From Moraxellaceae bacterium AER2_44_116 (lineage in GTDB: Bacteria > Pseudomonadota > Gammaproteobacteria > Pseudomonadales > Moraxellaceae), in NCBI GenBank assembly GCA_006546595.1, contig VIAD01000018.1, positions 1-55,492 of the forward strand: DNA of 55,492 bases. The letters run 5' to 3'. The translations under genes were made by a program, and so were the position numbers. Each line of letters begins with the position of its first letter. Position 1 is the first letter of the stretch. Shown here one piece after another: positions 1 to 8,431 of the stretch. The notes under the pieces are model-generated. The model saw nothing but the letters and a program-made list of their open reading frames with translations. It was not told where the DNA came from and made no database searches.

Positions 1-290
1 TTTGGCTTGGGGATCGGGCGTGGGCGTGATAAGTTCAGGTGATGACACGAGTTGGCTTCCAATAGTCTAATGGTCTTACTAATCTAGGCGTGCGTATTTT
101 AATTCCCTAAGCACACCCGAATATCCTGTATTTATTAAGGATAAGGTCTCTAGGTGTAAAAATAATGAAAAGTCTTCCCCTAGCGCGTGCGTAGGGTAAA
201 GACTTCGTAGAATGGGTGCAAGTGGGTTATTCACAGCGAAAGATCGCGTAGCATGAGATTGATTTTTAGTTGAAAATCAATCTACCAAAA
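1..290. other. Non-coding left edge with two inverted repeats
   Basis: I see no convincing gene here. Two inverted repeats are visible. One is imperfect, at about 170-206, with arms AAGTCTT and AAGACTT around a GC-rich centre. The other is perfect, with 11-bp arms at 256-266 and 273-283 and a 6-base loop. The second lies 8 bases beyond the stop codon of the first START-domain gene and could form a hairpin at its transcript end. There is no run of T after it on the minus strand, so termination is only a possibility. Confidence 0.4.
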
Positions 291-998
291 TTACTCCCTA
301 ATCTTAAACGGCAAAGGTTCGGTTACATCTACAAACTTAGGATTTTTTACCATCCGCTGTAAGCCGATCACCGTGTAATACGGAGCTTGTCGCTGCACTG
401 CATTAATTGCCCACGCAGGAATATCACCACCTGGATCAATATAGCCTTCTACTTCCTCTCGCGTTTGGTTATCGGGCATCGGTGTCCATTTAATCACCAT
501 GTCTTCAGCCCTCATACGCACTAATGGAGGCTTTGCTGGAAAGTAATCCGGTACAGCATTCAGTTTAAACAACACATAGGGCTTTTTAGCCGTCATGGGT
601 TCAACTAACGCATGAATAATGACATCACGCTTTGGTTGAGCAACAGGCGCACGATGCACCAAATAATAATAAAACTCAGTCGATGATACTTTTTTGAGCA
701 GTTTTGCTTCTTGTACTTCCCAAAACCAGCGCGGATAATTTTCGACATCAAAATAGACTCGAGCCACTGTTTCTAATGGCGCGTCAATCATTAAGTCCAG
801 CTTGAATGAACGGTAACGTTTGTCATCATCACGTTTATCCCATGCTTTGATGCTTTTTCGAGCATCATTTTTAATCAACCGCCACTCATTTGCAGGGCCA
901 GTATCTTGTAAGTCACGAATATCATCGGCAACAGAAACAGTGGAGAAAACCAGCAGTACAGAAGCCACAATTGCGTGTAATTTTAGATTTATTTTCAT
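291..998 (-). CDS. Secreted START-domain protein, copy 1 (subgroup A)
   Basis: A 235-residue protein with an N-terminal signal peptide (hydrophobic residues about 8-22, likely cut after SVSVA at 24), so probably periplasmic. The mature part is a single START/SRPBCC-type lipid-binding fold. Features shared by all four copies in this window are a WFWE-type aromatic block, FYYYLVHRAPV, a conserved RD-x-IIHA strand, and near the C-terminus DPGG followed by INAVQRQAPYYT. It most resembles copy 3 (5617-6336), with shared PPLVRMxAEDM and PAWAINAVQRQ. The start at 998 has an AGG-type ribosome site. trxC lies 103 bases upstream on the same strand. START domains bind lipids or other hydrophobic ligands; the ligand here is unknown. 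Family assignment is fairly sure, function is not. Confidence 0.85.
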   Translation of the reverse strand: MKINLKLHAIVASVLLVFSTVSVADDIRDLQDTGPANEWRLIKNDARKSIKAWDKRDDDKRYRSFKLDLMIDAPLETVARVYFDVENYPRWFWEVQEAKLLKKVSSTEFYYYLVHRAPVAQPKRDVIIHALVEPMTAKKPYVLFKLNAVPDYFPAKPPLVRMRAEDMVIKWTPMPDNQTREEVEGYIDPGGDIPAWAINAVQRQAPYYTVIGLQRMVKNPKFVDVTEPLPFKIRE

Positions 999-1101
999 TC
1001 TTGTTCGCCTAGTGCAATTGCTCTAAATTATCAGTAAATAGAGAGATATGCTAGGTAGAAGCTTTTATTTTCACAAGGATATGTCGATGATTAAGCCAAT
1101 A

Positions 1102-1530
1102 CTAAACCGACTCTAGCCACTGTACTAATTGTTGTGCTGACATTGCGCCAGACATTCGTTTTGCTTCTTGTCCTTGCTTAAACACAATCAACGTCGGAAT
1201 GCTGCGAATGTTGTAACGCGCGGCAATCGCTTGTGCTGCTTCGGTATCTACTTTGGCAAACAATACTTGCCCTTTTAATGTTTCAGCGGCTTTCGCAAAA
1301 TGAGGTGCCATCATTTGACAAGGCCCACACCAGCTCGCCCAAAAATCAACGACCACAGGTAACTCATTACGGCCAATAAATGTATCAAAATTCGTACCAT
1401 CTAAATTCACAGGCTCGGCCACCACTAAAGCTTGATGACATTTGCCACAAGTAGGAGCATCCAATAAACGAGTGGCTGAAACACGATTAATCGCCAAACA
1501 ATGGCGACAGACATAATGAATAGGGGTCAT
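1102..1530 (-). CDS. trxC: Thioredoxin 2 (TrxC)
   Basis: A 142-residue cytoplasmic disulfide reductase. The N-terminus carries a zinc-ribbon with two CxxC pairs (C8/C11 and C28/C31), the mark that separates TrxC from ordinary thioredoxin. It is followed by the thioredoxin fold with active site WCGPC at 67-71 and the cis-proline segment SIPTLIVF. Length and layout match the family (E. coli TrxC is about 139 residues). Zinc-bound TrxC is known to respond to oxidative stress. It is the fifth gene of a minus-strand run starting at qmcA, 70 bases downstream of an alpha/beta hydrolase and upstream of START copy 1. Confidence 0.95.
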   Translation of the reverse strand: MTPIHYVCRHCLAINRVSATRLLDAPTCGKCHQALVVAEPVNLDGTNFDTFIGRNELPVVVDFWASWCGPCQMMAPHFAKAAETLKGQVLFAKVDTEAAQAIAARYNIRSIPTLIVFKQGQEAKRMSGAMSAQQLVQWLESV

Positions 1531-1599
1531 GTTGATTTCCTAAAAGAGATGATACTTTCATCAATATGGGGACAAGACTGCGGCGTTTTAAAGTGGCAT

Positions 1600-2445
1600 T
1601 TACAAAAACGATAACACAGCATTAGCCACACCTTCGACATTGTCATCAACATGTAAATGATGACCACCTGCGAGCTTTACGACGGTTAATTGCGAATGTG
1701 CCGCGACTCTGGCAGCATAATCGTGAGGATTAAATGGCAGACTTTTTTCCGCCATAATCAGTAAGGTAGGTACGGTAATGGCTGCTAAAAAAGCACACAC
1801 TTGTGCCTCACTAAAACGAGAGGGCGAACTCAAACGTAAGCGTTTATCTGCCGTCCACATCAAACCGCCTGCCACTTCTTTAACACCACGCGCACACAAT
1901 AATCGTGCCGCATGTTCACTAACAGGCAATAAACCATTCATGCGGGCTTGAATGGCAATATCCATAGTGGCGATGACACGCGGCTTGTCGCTAAACTCTT
2001 GCCACTCTAATAGTGCGGTACGTAAATGCGTAGCTGCATCTTCAGGCTTACCTGTGTATGGGCCTAAACCTTCAATCATCACTAACTTTTGCACACGCTC
2101 AGGCAATGCACTACTCAACAAGGACGCGACACCTGCCCCCATCGAATGCCCCATCAGCATAAAACTCCGCCAACCGAGTTGATTCACTACCGATAGCACA
2201 TCATCCACATGGTCAAGAATATGGTAACGAGTACCTGCGGCGCGATGCTCACTCCAACCATGCCCTGCAAAATCTAACGCCACAATATAAAAATCGCGGA
2301 GTAACGGAGCTAATAAATCAAAGGTAGCCGCATTATCTAACCAACCATGCAAGGCCAATAGTGGCTGCTTGTTACTGTCATGCCAACAACGGGCAGTCAT
2401 CGCTCGGCCATTAACGGTAAACGTACGTTCGCAGGGAGTAGTCAT
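1600..2445 (-). CDS. Alpha/beta-fold hydrolase
   Basis: A 281-residue cytoplasmic hydrolase with the alpha/beta fold. It shows the oxyanion-hole segment LLALHGWLDNAATF, the nucleophile elbow GHSMGAG (serine near residue 101), and a C-terminal catalytic histidine in LAGGHHLHVDD. The most likely acid is the aspartate after the core strand or in the lid region, which I cannot place surely. I chose the ATG at 2445; a TTG four codons upstream is possible, and neither has a strong ribosome site. There is no signal peptide. Substrate is unknown; relatives include esterases and serine hydrolases of the MhpC type. It lies between the SRPBCC gene and trxC in a co-directional run. Confidence 0.85.
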   Translation of the reverse strand: MTTPCERTFTVNGRAMTARCWHDSNKQPLLALHGWLDNAATFDLLAPLLRDFYIVALDFAGHGWSEHRAAGTRYHILDHVDDVLSVVNQLGWRSFMLMGHSMGAGVASLLSSALPERVQKLVMIEGLGPYTGKPEDAATHLRTALLEWQEFSDKPRVIATMDIAIQARMNGLLPVSEHAARLLCARGVKEVAGGLMWTADKRLRLSSPSRFSEAQVCAFLAAITVPTLLIMAEKSLPFNPHDYAARVAAHSQLTVVKLAGGHHLHVDDNVEGVANAVLSFL

Positions 2446-2513
2446 ATCAATAACCAAGAGAAAACAGTCATGGGCGTAAGGCTATGTTTGCCCCTCGCCC
2501 ATATCACGATGAT

Positions 2514-2948
2514 TTAGAGAATTTTTGTCGCTAATTTATTCAAGCCGCGTTTAACACCTTGACCTAAACCCATTTTGACGATTGGCCCTAACAATGGCAC
2601 AACACCTTTGAAAACAATGGTGTAATGCAAACGCGTACCGCTATTTAACGGTTCAAATATCATCACGCCAAGATGCTCTTTAATAGGTGCCATTTTGCTA
2701 GTGACGGTATATTCAATCAATTTGTTAGCATCAAACTTAGTCACCGTTTCTTCTAATGGTGGCAATGGAAATGCACTCAGTTTACGCACAGAACCCACAC
2801 CATTAACGCTGGTTTGGCCATCTTTAATACGAGTCACCGTAAACGGTGCAAATATCGCACTGAGATTGTTGTGATCGCTTAACCAGCCAAAGACTTGTTC
2901 TACAGGCTGTGAAAAGTCGTGAACGATTTCGATTTTTTGCAGTTTCAT
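2514..2948 (-). CDS. SRPBCC-family (polyketide cyclase/dehydrase-like) protein
   Basis: A 144-residue cytoplasmic protein made of one SRPBCC/Bet v1-like domain. It opens with the typical strand KIEIVHDFSQPVEQVFGWLSD followed by a helix, has a central VGSVRKLS strand, and ends in a long amphipathic helix rich in glycine and lysine. Such domains form a deep hydrophobic pocket for lipids or aromatic ligands; no catalytic residues are evident. It is 12 bases downstream of nfeD, so probably co-transcribed with the qmcA-nfeD pair. Its fold is related to the START proteins of the neighbourhood, but the sequence is clearly a different family and it has no signal peptide. Confidence 0.8.
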   Translation of the reverse strand: MKLQKIEIVHDFSQPVEQVFGWLSDHNNLSAIFAPFTVTRIKDGQTSVNGVGSVRKLSAFPLPPLEETVTKFDANKLIEYTVTSKMAPIKEHLGVMIFEPLNSGTRLHYTIVFKGVVPLLGPIVKMGLGQGVKRGLNKLATKIL

Positions 2949-2960
2949 GGATTGTTACTC

Positions 2961-3398
2961 CTAAGTGGTTTTTTCGACAGTTAACGTCATATCATGAATA
3001 GCGGTGACACGCACATGCGTTCCCGTTGGCAGGTCTTCACCTGTGACTTTCCACCAACTATCATCAATATTAACGCGACCAACACCATTGGTAATTGGCT
3101 CAGATAACACCGCTTGGCGGTTAATTAAGTGCGCTAAACGATTATTGAGCTTACTCGCGGCATCATGAGTATTGGTTTTATGCTTGTGGCGTAATTGTTG
3201 CCATGCTAACAGGGCGATAATACTGGCGATAGCGAAGCAAACCCATTGCGTCAACAGATCATTGCTTAACCACGCAACCCCCGTACTCGCAAAAGCCGCC
3301 GCAGCAATGGCTAAGAAAAAGAATGTTCCTGATACCATTTCTATAATTAACAAAATAAAGCCAAATGCAGCCCACCATAAATACGGTTCTTGCCACAT
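2961..3398 (-). CDS. NfeD-family membrane protein
   Basis: A 145-residue inner-membrane protein. Two or three hydrophobic segments fill residues about 5-75 (WWAAFGFILLIIEMVSG, then FAIASIIALLAW), followed by a soluble OB-fold from about residue 95 with the family pattern GxGRVNIDDSWWKV and GTHVRVTAIHDMTLTVE. The start is the ATG at 3398, preceded by GGGGAATAATT; a longer reading frame would run back into the qmcA gene and lacks sense. NfeD proteins pair with stomatin/SPFH proteins, and the gene directly upstream is such a protein (qmcA-like), 16 bases away. The pair corresponds to ybbJ (NfeD) and qmcA in E. coli. Confidence 0.88.
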   Translation of the reverse strand: MWQEPYLWWAAFGFILLIIEMVSGTFFFLAIAAAAFASTGVAWLSNDLLTQWVCFAIASIIALLAWQQLRHKHKTNTHDAASKLNNRLAHLINRQAVLSEPITNGVGRVNIDDSWWKVTGEDLPTGTHVRVTAIHDMTLTVEKTT

Positions 3399-3414
3399 AA
3401 TTATTCCCCAATGC

Positions 3415-4386
3415 TTATCGGTTATCTCGGTTAAACAACGGTGATGGATGATGTCCTGCATCTGTACTTGCTTTTGCTGGCGAGCCACGCATATCACGGA
3501 CTAAATCACCAATACCCGCAATTGAACCTATGACACTAGACGCTTCTAAAGGCATGAGTACCAGTTTACTGTTGGGACTTTTGGCAATTTCAGCTAGCGC
3601 AGCAATATACTTTTGGGCAACAAAGTAATTAACGGCATTAATATCGCCTTGAGCAATCGCCTGTGATACCACGAGTGTCGCTTGCGCTTCTGCTTGCGCT
3701 TGACGTTCACGGGCTTCCGATTCTAAAAACGCTGCTGCTCTCGCGCCTTCTGCTTTGAGAATTTGTGCTTGTTTTTCGCCTTCTGCTTTCAAAATATCCG
3801 CTTGACGATGACCTTCCGCATCTAAAATTTGCGCCCGTTTGGTACGTTCTGCTTTCATTTGTGACGCCATTGCTTCGATTAAATCATGAGATGGCGTAAT
3901 GTCTTTAATTTCAATACGGGTGATTTTAATCCCCCAAGGATTCGTCGCTTGGTCGATGGTATTTAATAATTGTGAGTTGATTTGATCGCGCTGTGACAAC
4001 ATACTGTCAAGTTCCAACGAACCAATCACGGTACGAATATTGGTCATGGTTAAATTGCGAATTGCATATTCTAAATTACTGACTTCATAGGCAGCTTGTG
4101 CTGCTTTAATGATTTGATAAAAACAGACCGCATCAATCGTCACCATCGCATTATCACGCGAAATCACTTGCTGTGGTGGCACGTCTAAAACCTGCTCCAT
4201 GACGTTTAACTTTGCACCGACACGCTCAAAGAATGGCAACAAAAAATGCAGACCCGGTTGTAAGGTTTTGGTGTAACGACCAAACGACTCGACGGTATAT
4301 TCGTACCCTTGTGGCACTTGTTGAATCGCTTTGTAGGCAACCACAAAGACAAAGCTGACAAACGCTAAAACAAAAAAACCACCCAT
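3415..4386 (-). CDS. qmcA: SPFH/stomatin-family membrane protein (QmcA-like)
   Basis: A 323-residue protein with one N-terminal membrane segment (residues about 2-20) and an SPFH/band-7 domain beginning at VPQGYEYTVESFGRYTKTL. A long charged helix around residues 185-235 contains near-repeats of the form AEGEKQAQILKAEG, expected to form the coiled coil used for large ring or cage assembly. The C-terminal tail is rich in small residues. Length and layout fit the paraslipin/QmcA class. It is the first gene of the minus-strand run qmcA-nfeD-SRPBCC-hydrolase-trxC. SPFH/NfeD pairs are thought to organise membrane microdomains and quality control with FtsH. The gene symbol is by resemblance and synteny. 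Confidence 0.88.
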   Translation of the reverse strand: MGGFFVLAFVSFVFVVAYKAIQQVPQGYEYTVESFGRYTKTLQPGLHFLLPFFERVGAKLNVMEQVLDVPPQQVISRDNAMVTIDAVCFYQIIKAAQAAYEVSNLEYAIRNLTMTNIRTVIGSLELDSMLSQRDQINSQLLNTIDQATNPWGIKITRIEIKDITPSHDLIEAMASQMKAERTKRAQILDAEGHRQADILKAEGEKQAQILKAEGARAAAFLESEARERQAQAEAQATLVVSQAIAQGDINAVNYFVAQKYIAALAEIAKSPNSKLVLMPLEASSVIGSIAGIGDLVRDMRGSPAKASTDAGHHPSPLFNRDNR

Positions 4387-4414
4387 ATCAACTCCTAGTC
4401 TTTACTTAAAGAAA

Positions 4415-4468
4415 CCCTTCGACTCCGCTCGGGGCGCATTTTTACGTTGGCGGAGTAGAGTCGAAGCC
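4415..4468. repeat. REP-like palindrome, family A copy 1
   Basis: The left arm CTTCGACTCCGCTC (4417-4430) pairs with the right arm ending in GAGTCGAAG (to 4466). The right arm carries a few differences, so this is a worn copy. The same arms recur at 22304, 28749 and 46094. It lies just upstream of the qmcA start. Confidence 0.85.
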
Positions 4469-4640
4469 ACTTTTTTTGATGTGATTCAGTGTAAATTTAG
4501 AACCAAAAACAATCTAAACATTAAAATATCAACAGAATCTACGCCACATCATTGTGAGTATGTTGTAGATGAATGCCTATCTTGTACTAGCTTTAGAGAA
4601 AATCAGCAAGCATTAGCCACTCCACCCTTCATTTTCAACA

Positions 4641-4671
4641 AAAAAAAGACCTCATAAAGAGGTCTTTTTTT
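4641..4671 (-). terminator. Rho-independent terminator of START copy 2
   Basis: Perfect stem with arms AAAAAAAGACCTC (4641-4653) and GAGGTCTTTTTTT (4659-4671) and a 5-base loop. It lies 8 bases past the stop of the START copy 2 gene. It has T-runs on both strands, so it could work in both directions. Confidence 0.9.
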
Positions 4672-4679
4672 AAGCGCTT

Positions 4680-5396
4680 TTATTCCATGTAAGTAAATTC
4701 GGTGTCACCTGAACCTTCACGATAATAAGGCAACTGTACCATGCGCGCTAAGCCCAACATGGTTGTGTAAGGCGCGCTTCGTTGCACGAAGTTAATAGTC
4801 CAAGAAGGAATAATCCCACCCGGATCAATATAACCTTCTGCTTCTAAGTGAGTGGTATTTTTGTCAATGGGCGTAAACTTCACGTAATATTCTTGTGCTT
4901 GCACGCGTGTTTTACCTGGTTGAACAGGCATAAACTCAGGTGCGGCACTCAACTTCATCGCCATAAACCCTTTTTTAGCTGTAAATGGTTCAATAACAAG
5001 ATGAATAATAGAGTCACGATCTGGCACGGTTAACGGCGCGTTAAACACCTGATAATAATAAAACTCTTTATTGGAGACTTTTTTCAACAGCCGCGACTCT
5101 TTGGTCTCCCAAAACCAACGCTTAATATTTTCAATATCAAAATGCACGCGCGCAACTGTCTCTAAATCTGCATCAACGATCATATCTACTTTGAATGAAC
5201 GAATGGTCTTTCCCTCTTCCTGCTTCGCCCATGTCGTAATTTTTTTCAGTCTATCCTTTTTAACTTGAATCCATTCATTTTTACGTTTGTTGTCTGAGCG
5301 TAAATCATCAACATCATCACCACTGGCCGCATAACTGGCAATGGGAGACATAGCAGTCATCACTGCAAATGCCATAATGGATATTTTTTTTAGCAT
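4680..5396 (-). CDS. Secreted START-domain protein, copy 2 (subgroup B)
   Basis: A 238-residue START-domain protein with a signal peptide MLKKISIMAFAVMTAMSPIA and cleavage expected after SYA (23). The start is the ATG at 5396, which has GGAG at a good distance and begins the signal peptide; the frame is open 12 codons further upstream but that extension would spoil it. Compared with copies 1 and 3 it has NIKRWFWET, VKFTPIDKN, HLEAEGYIDPGG and INFVQRSAPYTTMLGL and ends in TYME. These features group it with copy 4. A strong terminator follows, and a gap of about 220 bases separates it from copy 3, so it may be its own transcript. The ligand is unknown. Confidence 0.85.
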   Translation of the reverse strand: MLKKISIMAFAVMTAMSPIASYAASGDDVDDLRSDNKRKNEWIQVKKDRLKKITTWAKQEEGKTIRSFKVDMIVDADLETVARVHFDIENIKRWFWETKESRLLKKVSNKEFYYYQVFNAPLTVPDRDSIIHLVIEPFTAKKGFMAMKLSAAPEFMPVQPGKTRVQAQEYYVKFTPIDKNTTHLEAEGYIDPGGIIPSWTINFVQRSAPYTTMLGLARMVQLPYYREGSGDTEFTYME

Positions 5397-5616
5397 AATC
5401 ACTCCACATTTTATGACGCTTTTTATAATCAAAAACTACGTCAGATTATTGTTATTCTTCAACCATTTGTCAAAAAACGCTGCTTGCGTCGGAACAATAA
5501 GCCAATTAATAGGCTTTCTCAAGCATTCCTGATGATTTAGGCGGTGAATTCACTGAAACAATTTGAATTTTTGAGCCTATGCAAACCACAATTTACATAG
5601 GCATTCCGTTACTCCG

Positions 5617-6336
5617 TTACTTTTTAATCGTAAAAGGTGATGGTGTCGTTGGTGTTCTATATTGCGGCAAATGCACCATACGCTGCAATCCTAACATGGT
5701 ATAATATGGGGCTTGTCGCTGCACTGCATTAATTGCCCATGCAGGTACGTCTCCACCCGGATGAATAAAGCCTTCAACTTCCAAACGTGTTTTATCCGCA
5801 CTAATGGGAGTCCAACGAATGAGCATATCTTCAGCCAACATCCGCACTAAGGGCGGTTTATTCGGGGCAAAATTAGGCACTGCTTTTAACTTAAACGCTG
5901 CATAGCCTCTGTCTTCGGTATAAGGCTCAACAATCGCATGAATAATCACATCACGATCAGGCAACGTCACAGGAGCATCATGCACTAAATAATAGTAAAA
6001 CTCGGTATCAGAGACTTTTTTAAGAATTTTTGACTCTCTTACCGTCCAAAACCAGCGCGTATAATTGTCGATATCAAAATACACGCGTGACACTGTTTCT
6101 AAAGAACCATCAACAATCACATCCAATTTGAACGAGCGCACACCTGTCGTTTCATCAGCTCGCTTGTCATAGGCTTTAATATTCCGACGAGTGTCATTTT
6201 TAATCAATCGCCAATCCTTAAAAGGGTTTGTTCCCCTCAAATCATCCAAATCATCATCTAAATCAGCATGCGCCATCATTGGCACTGAACCTAGCAATAA
6301 AACCGATAGAAGCACGGTGGATAGTTTTTTGAACAT
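5617..6336 (-). CDS. Secreted START-domain protein, copy 3 (subgroup A)
   Basis: A 239-residue START-domain protein with a clear signal peptide (MFKKLSTVLLSVLLLGSVPM, cleavage after AHA at about 24). The start at 6336 is supported by GGAG six bases upstream; the frame runs on for 24 more codons but that part is not signal-like. It shares with copy 1 the strings FYYYLVH, PPLVRMLAEDM and PAWAINAVQRQAPYYT and a C-terminus PFTIKK. Only a weak hairpin (about 5575-5602, GCCTATG/CATAGGC with a long loop) follows its stop. Probably periplasmic and lipid-binding; function unknown. Confidence 0.85.
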   Translation of the reverse strand: MFKKLSTVLLSVLLLGSVPMMAHADLDDDLDDLRGTNPFKDWRLIKNDTRRNIKAYDKRADETTGVRSFKLDVIVDGSLETVSRVYFDIDNYTRWFWTVRESKILKKVSDTEFYYYLVHDAPVTLPDRDVIIHAIVEPYTEDRGYAAFKLKAVPNFAPNKPPLVRMLAEDMLIRWTPISADKTRLEVEGFIHPGGDVPAWAINAVQRQAPYYTMLGLQRMVHLPQYRTPTTPSPFTIKK

Positions 6337-6524
6337 GGATGTCTCCGCTTTGTTTTTAATTTTTTTCTCAGTACCTAAAAACGTCATTGGCACTTTATTT
6401 TCAACCATTCATTTCTGCGTACCGCAACAACTAAATGTCAACTTCATGTCGTTTTAAGATACGACATTTCTTATTTTCAAACAATAAAATTAGAGCAACT
6501 ACACTAAACATGGCAGTACGCACC

Positions 6525-6559
6525 AAAAAAAAGGCTCATTTTGTAAAGAAATGAGCCTT
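6525..6559 (-). terminator. Rho-independent terminator of START copy 4
   Basis: Arms AAGGCTCATTT (6531-6541) and AAATGAGCCTT (6549-6559) with a 7-base loop. On the minus strand the stem is followed by eight T. It sits about 40 bases past the stop of START copy 4. Confidence 0.88.
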
Positions 6560-6601
6560 AAATATAAACATTGAGCAGACACAGCGGATAAGTGCTGTTT
6601 G

Positions 6602-7312
6602 TTACTCCATGTAGGCAAACGGTGATGGTTCTGTCTTGGCTGTGTTTTCTGCCATGTTTACACGGCGTTGCAATCCCAACATGGTGGAATAAGGCGCATT
6701 ACGTTGCACAAAATTCATTGCCCATGTAGGCGCAATGCCACCCGGATCAACAAAACCTTCTGCTTCTAAATGAACTTTTTCTTTACCAACGGGGGTAAAT
6801 TTGACCGTCATGTCTTGCTCTTGCACACGCACTAAACTGGCTTGTGCTGGTAAATAATCAGGCACAGCACGGATAGTCAATTGCATATAACCTTTTTTGG
6901 CCGTATATGGTTCAACGATGGCATGCAAAATAGCATCACGATCAGGCATGGTGACAGGGGCGTTGTACTGCATATAATAATAATATTCAGTGCTCGATAC
7001 TTTTTTGAGCAAGCGTGAATCTAGCGTTTCCCAATACCAGTGCTTAATGTTATCAACATCAAAATGAACACGGGCTACCGCCTCTAAAGTTCCTTCGATC
7101 ATGGCATCAACTTTAAAGTTAATACGTTTGCCATCGCCTTCACGAATATAGGTTTTGATACTACGTGTCGTGTCATTTTTGACTAATTGCCATTCTTTTT
7201 TATTAACATCGGGGCGTAAATCTTTCAAATCGCCTTCAATAGCATAAACAGTAGGAATAGTGGCAAGTGTTGTCACCAAGGCAAAGCCGATGGCCGAAAT
7301 TTTCTTTAACAT
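6602..7312 (-). CDS. Secreted START-domain protein, copy 4 (subgroup B)
   Basis: A 236-residue START-domain protein with signal peptide MLKKISAIGFALVTTLATIP and cleavage after VYA (24). The start at 7312 has GAAGGAG eight bases upstream. The frame is open for 54 more codons, but that extension has no signal peptide and no ribosome site. It groups with copy 2 by NIKHWYWET, SRLLKKVSS, VKFTPVGK, HLEAEGF, NFVQR and the C-terminal AYME. The usual WFWE block is WYWE here. It is the first of three START genes in a row on the minus strand and ends in its own terminator. The ligand is unknown. Confidence 0.85.
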   Translation of the reverse strand: MLKKISAIGFALVTTLATIPTVYAIEGDLKDLRPDVNKKEWQLVKNDTTRSIKTYIREGDGKRINFKVDAMIEGTLEAVARVHFDVDNIKHWYWETLDSRLLKKVSSTEYYYYMQYNAPVTMPDRDAILHAIVEPYTAKKGYMQLTIRAVPDYLPAQASLVRVQEQDMTVKFTPVGKEKVHLEAEGFVDPGGIAPTWAMNFVQRNAPYSTMLGLQRRVNMAENTAKTEPSPFAYME

Positions 7313-7818
7313 GATCGTTGCTCCTTCAGTAGTGCTGTATGCACCAAGTGGGCAAATAGCGTTGGTGATGACTAAGGAAAAATTCCACAAGACAAAAAAC
7401 CAATTCCATTCGCCGCTGTATATCGTGATACTAAGGTACTTTTTGTGACCTGCAATTACTGCTAAATACATCACATAAAAACGGTTAGTACGCTAAAACA
7501 CGCCACCAATTTGTTTCAAAATATGTTTTTGTCAAAACAGCCATTGACTGAGTATTTTTCTTTATTTTTCAAATAGAAAGGTCATATTATTTTTATATTT
7601 TAAGGTCGTTTATCTGTTTTTCAGATGACATTATGATGACTTACTGAGCAAAATACAGGCAAAAGAAAAGCAAAAAATGTAACAAGCTTGCTTAATTAAT
7701 TGGATTTATTGGGGGTGGTTATTATAGTTTTATGTGCATCACCCTTAAAGCCTTCTAAGACCAACGGTAGTTAATAGGCGACTAATATCTATTTTGATGA
7801 GAGCACTAACTATTGGCA
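7313..7818. other. AT-rich intergenic region upstream of START copy 4
   Basis: No gene is supported in this roughly 500-base gap between START copy 4 and the end of tesA, both on the minus strand. It is AT-rich and should hold the promoter of START copy 4. A TTGACA hexamer is present on the minus strand (7535-7530), but no matching -10 element stands at the right distance, so I do not call a promoter. I see no clear terminator for tesA. Confidence 0.4.
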
Positions 7819-8427
7819 CTACAATAATTTTTTTAAGGCAGTCCAAACGTTATCAACTAATTTATCCTGTCCTAACACACTTGGATGAATCCCATCCGCT
7901 TGCATCAATGCCTCTTGTCCCGCTACCCCTTCTAAAAAAAACGGCACAAAAGCCACCTTTTCATTTTTGGCCACTGTGACAAAAGTTGACTCAAATGCTT
8001 GGTTATAGGCTTTGCCATAATTGGGTGGAATTTTCATGCCCAGTAGCAACACTTTGGCTTTTTGTTGTTTACTTTGCTGAATCATGGCGACTAAGTTTTT
8101 ATTCATAGCAACAGGTGATTGACCACGCAAGCCATCATTTCCGCCGAGTTCCAAAATAATAATATCAGGTTGATGCTGCTGTAGAATTTTTGCCAAACGT
8201 GTCAAGCCTCCTGTAGTGGTTTCTCCGCTTAAACTGGCATTAATCACGGTGTGTTTGCCTTTGCTTTGTTGATCTAATTTTTGTTGGAGCTTAACGACCC
8301 AACCTTGCTTGACATCTAAACCATAGGCGGCACTGATGCTATCGCCAAATACCACCACTTTCGCCGCCCATGCACTTGGTATTGTCAATAACCATCCCAA
8401 TATTAAAGCCACACCATATTTGGTCAT
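7819..8427 (-). CDS. tesA: Multifunctional thioesterase I / lysophospholipase L1 (TesA)
   Basis: A 202-residue secreted SGNH hydrolase. A signal peptide ends at SAWA (21) and is followed at once by block I VVFGDSISAAYG with the catalytic serine. The glycine block SLSGETTTGG, the asparagine block ELGGNDGLRG and the C-terminal DGIHPS with the catalytic Asp/His are all present. The enzyme hydrolyses acyl-CoA thioesters and lysophospholipids in the periplasm. I chose the ATG at 8427 because AGAGGG lies 7 bases upstream and it begins the signal peptide. It diverges from ybbA with only 4 bases between the two start codons, as in the conserved tesA/ybbA arrangement. Confidence 0.93.
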   Translation of the reverse strand: MTKYGVALILGWLLTIPSAWAAKVVVFGDSISAAYGLDVKQGWVVKLQQKLDQQSKGKHTVINASLSGETTTGGLTRLAKILQQHQPDIIILELGGNDGLRGQSPVAMNKNLVAMIQQSKQQKAKVLLLGMKIPPNYGKAYNQAFESTFVTVAKNEKVAFVPFFLEGVAGQEALMQADGIHPSVLGQDKLVDNVWTALKKLL

Positions 8428-8431
8428 TATC

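Larger units (their letters stand above)
4387..4679. other. Intergenic region with REP-like element and terminator
   Basis: There is no gene in this gap. It holds a REP-like palindrome near the qmcA side (4415-4468), AT-rich sequence likely to contain the qmcA promoter, and the terminator of START copy 2 (4641-4671). Confidence 0.6.

Noticed and set aside
820..1026. Antisense open frame over START copy 1
   Set aside because: It is a mirror of a well-supported gene, with no ribosome site and no family match.
7530..7535. TTGACA promoter before START copy 4
   Set aside because: No -10 hexamer stands 15-19 bases downstream on that strand.
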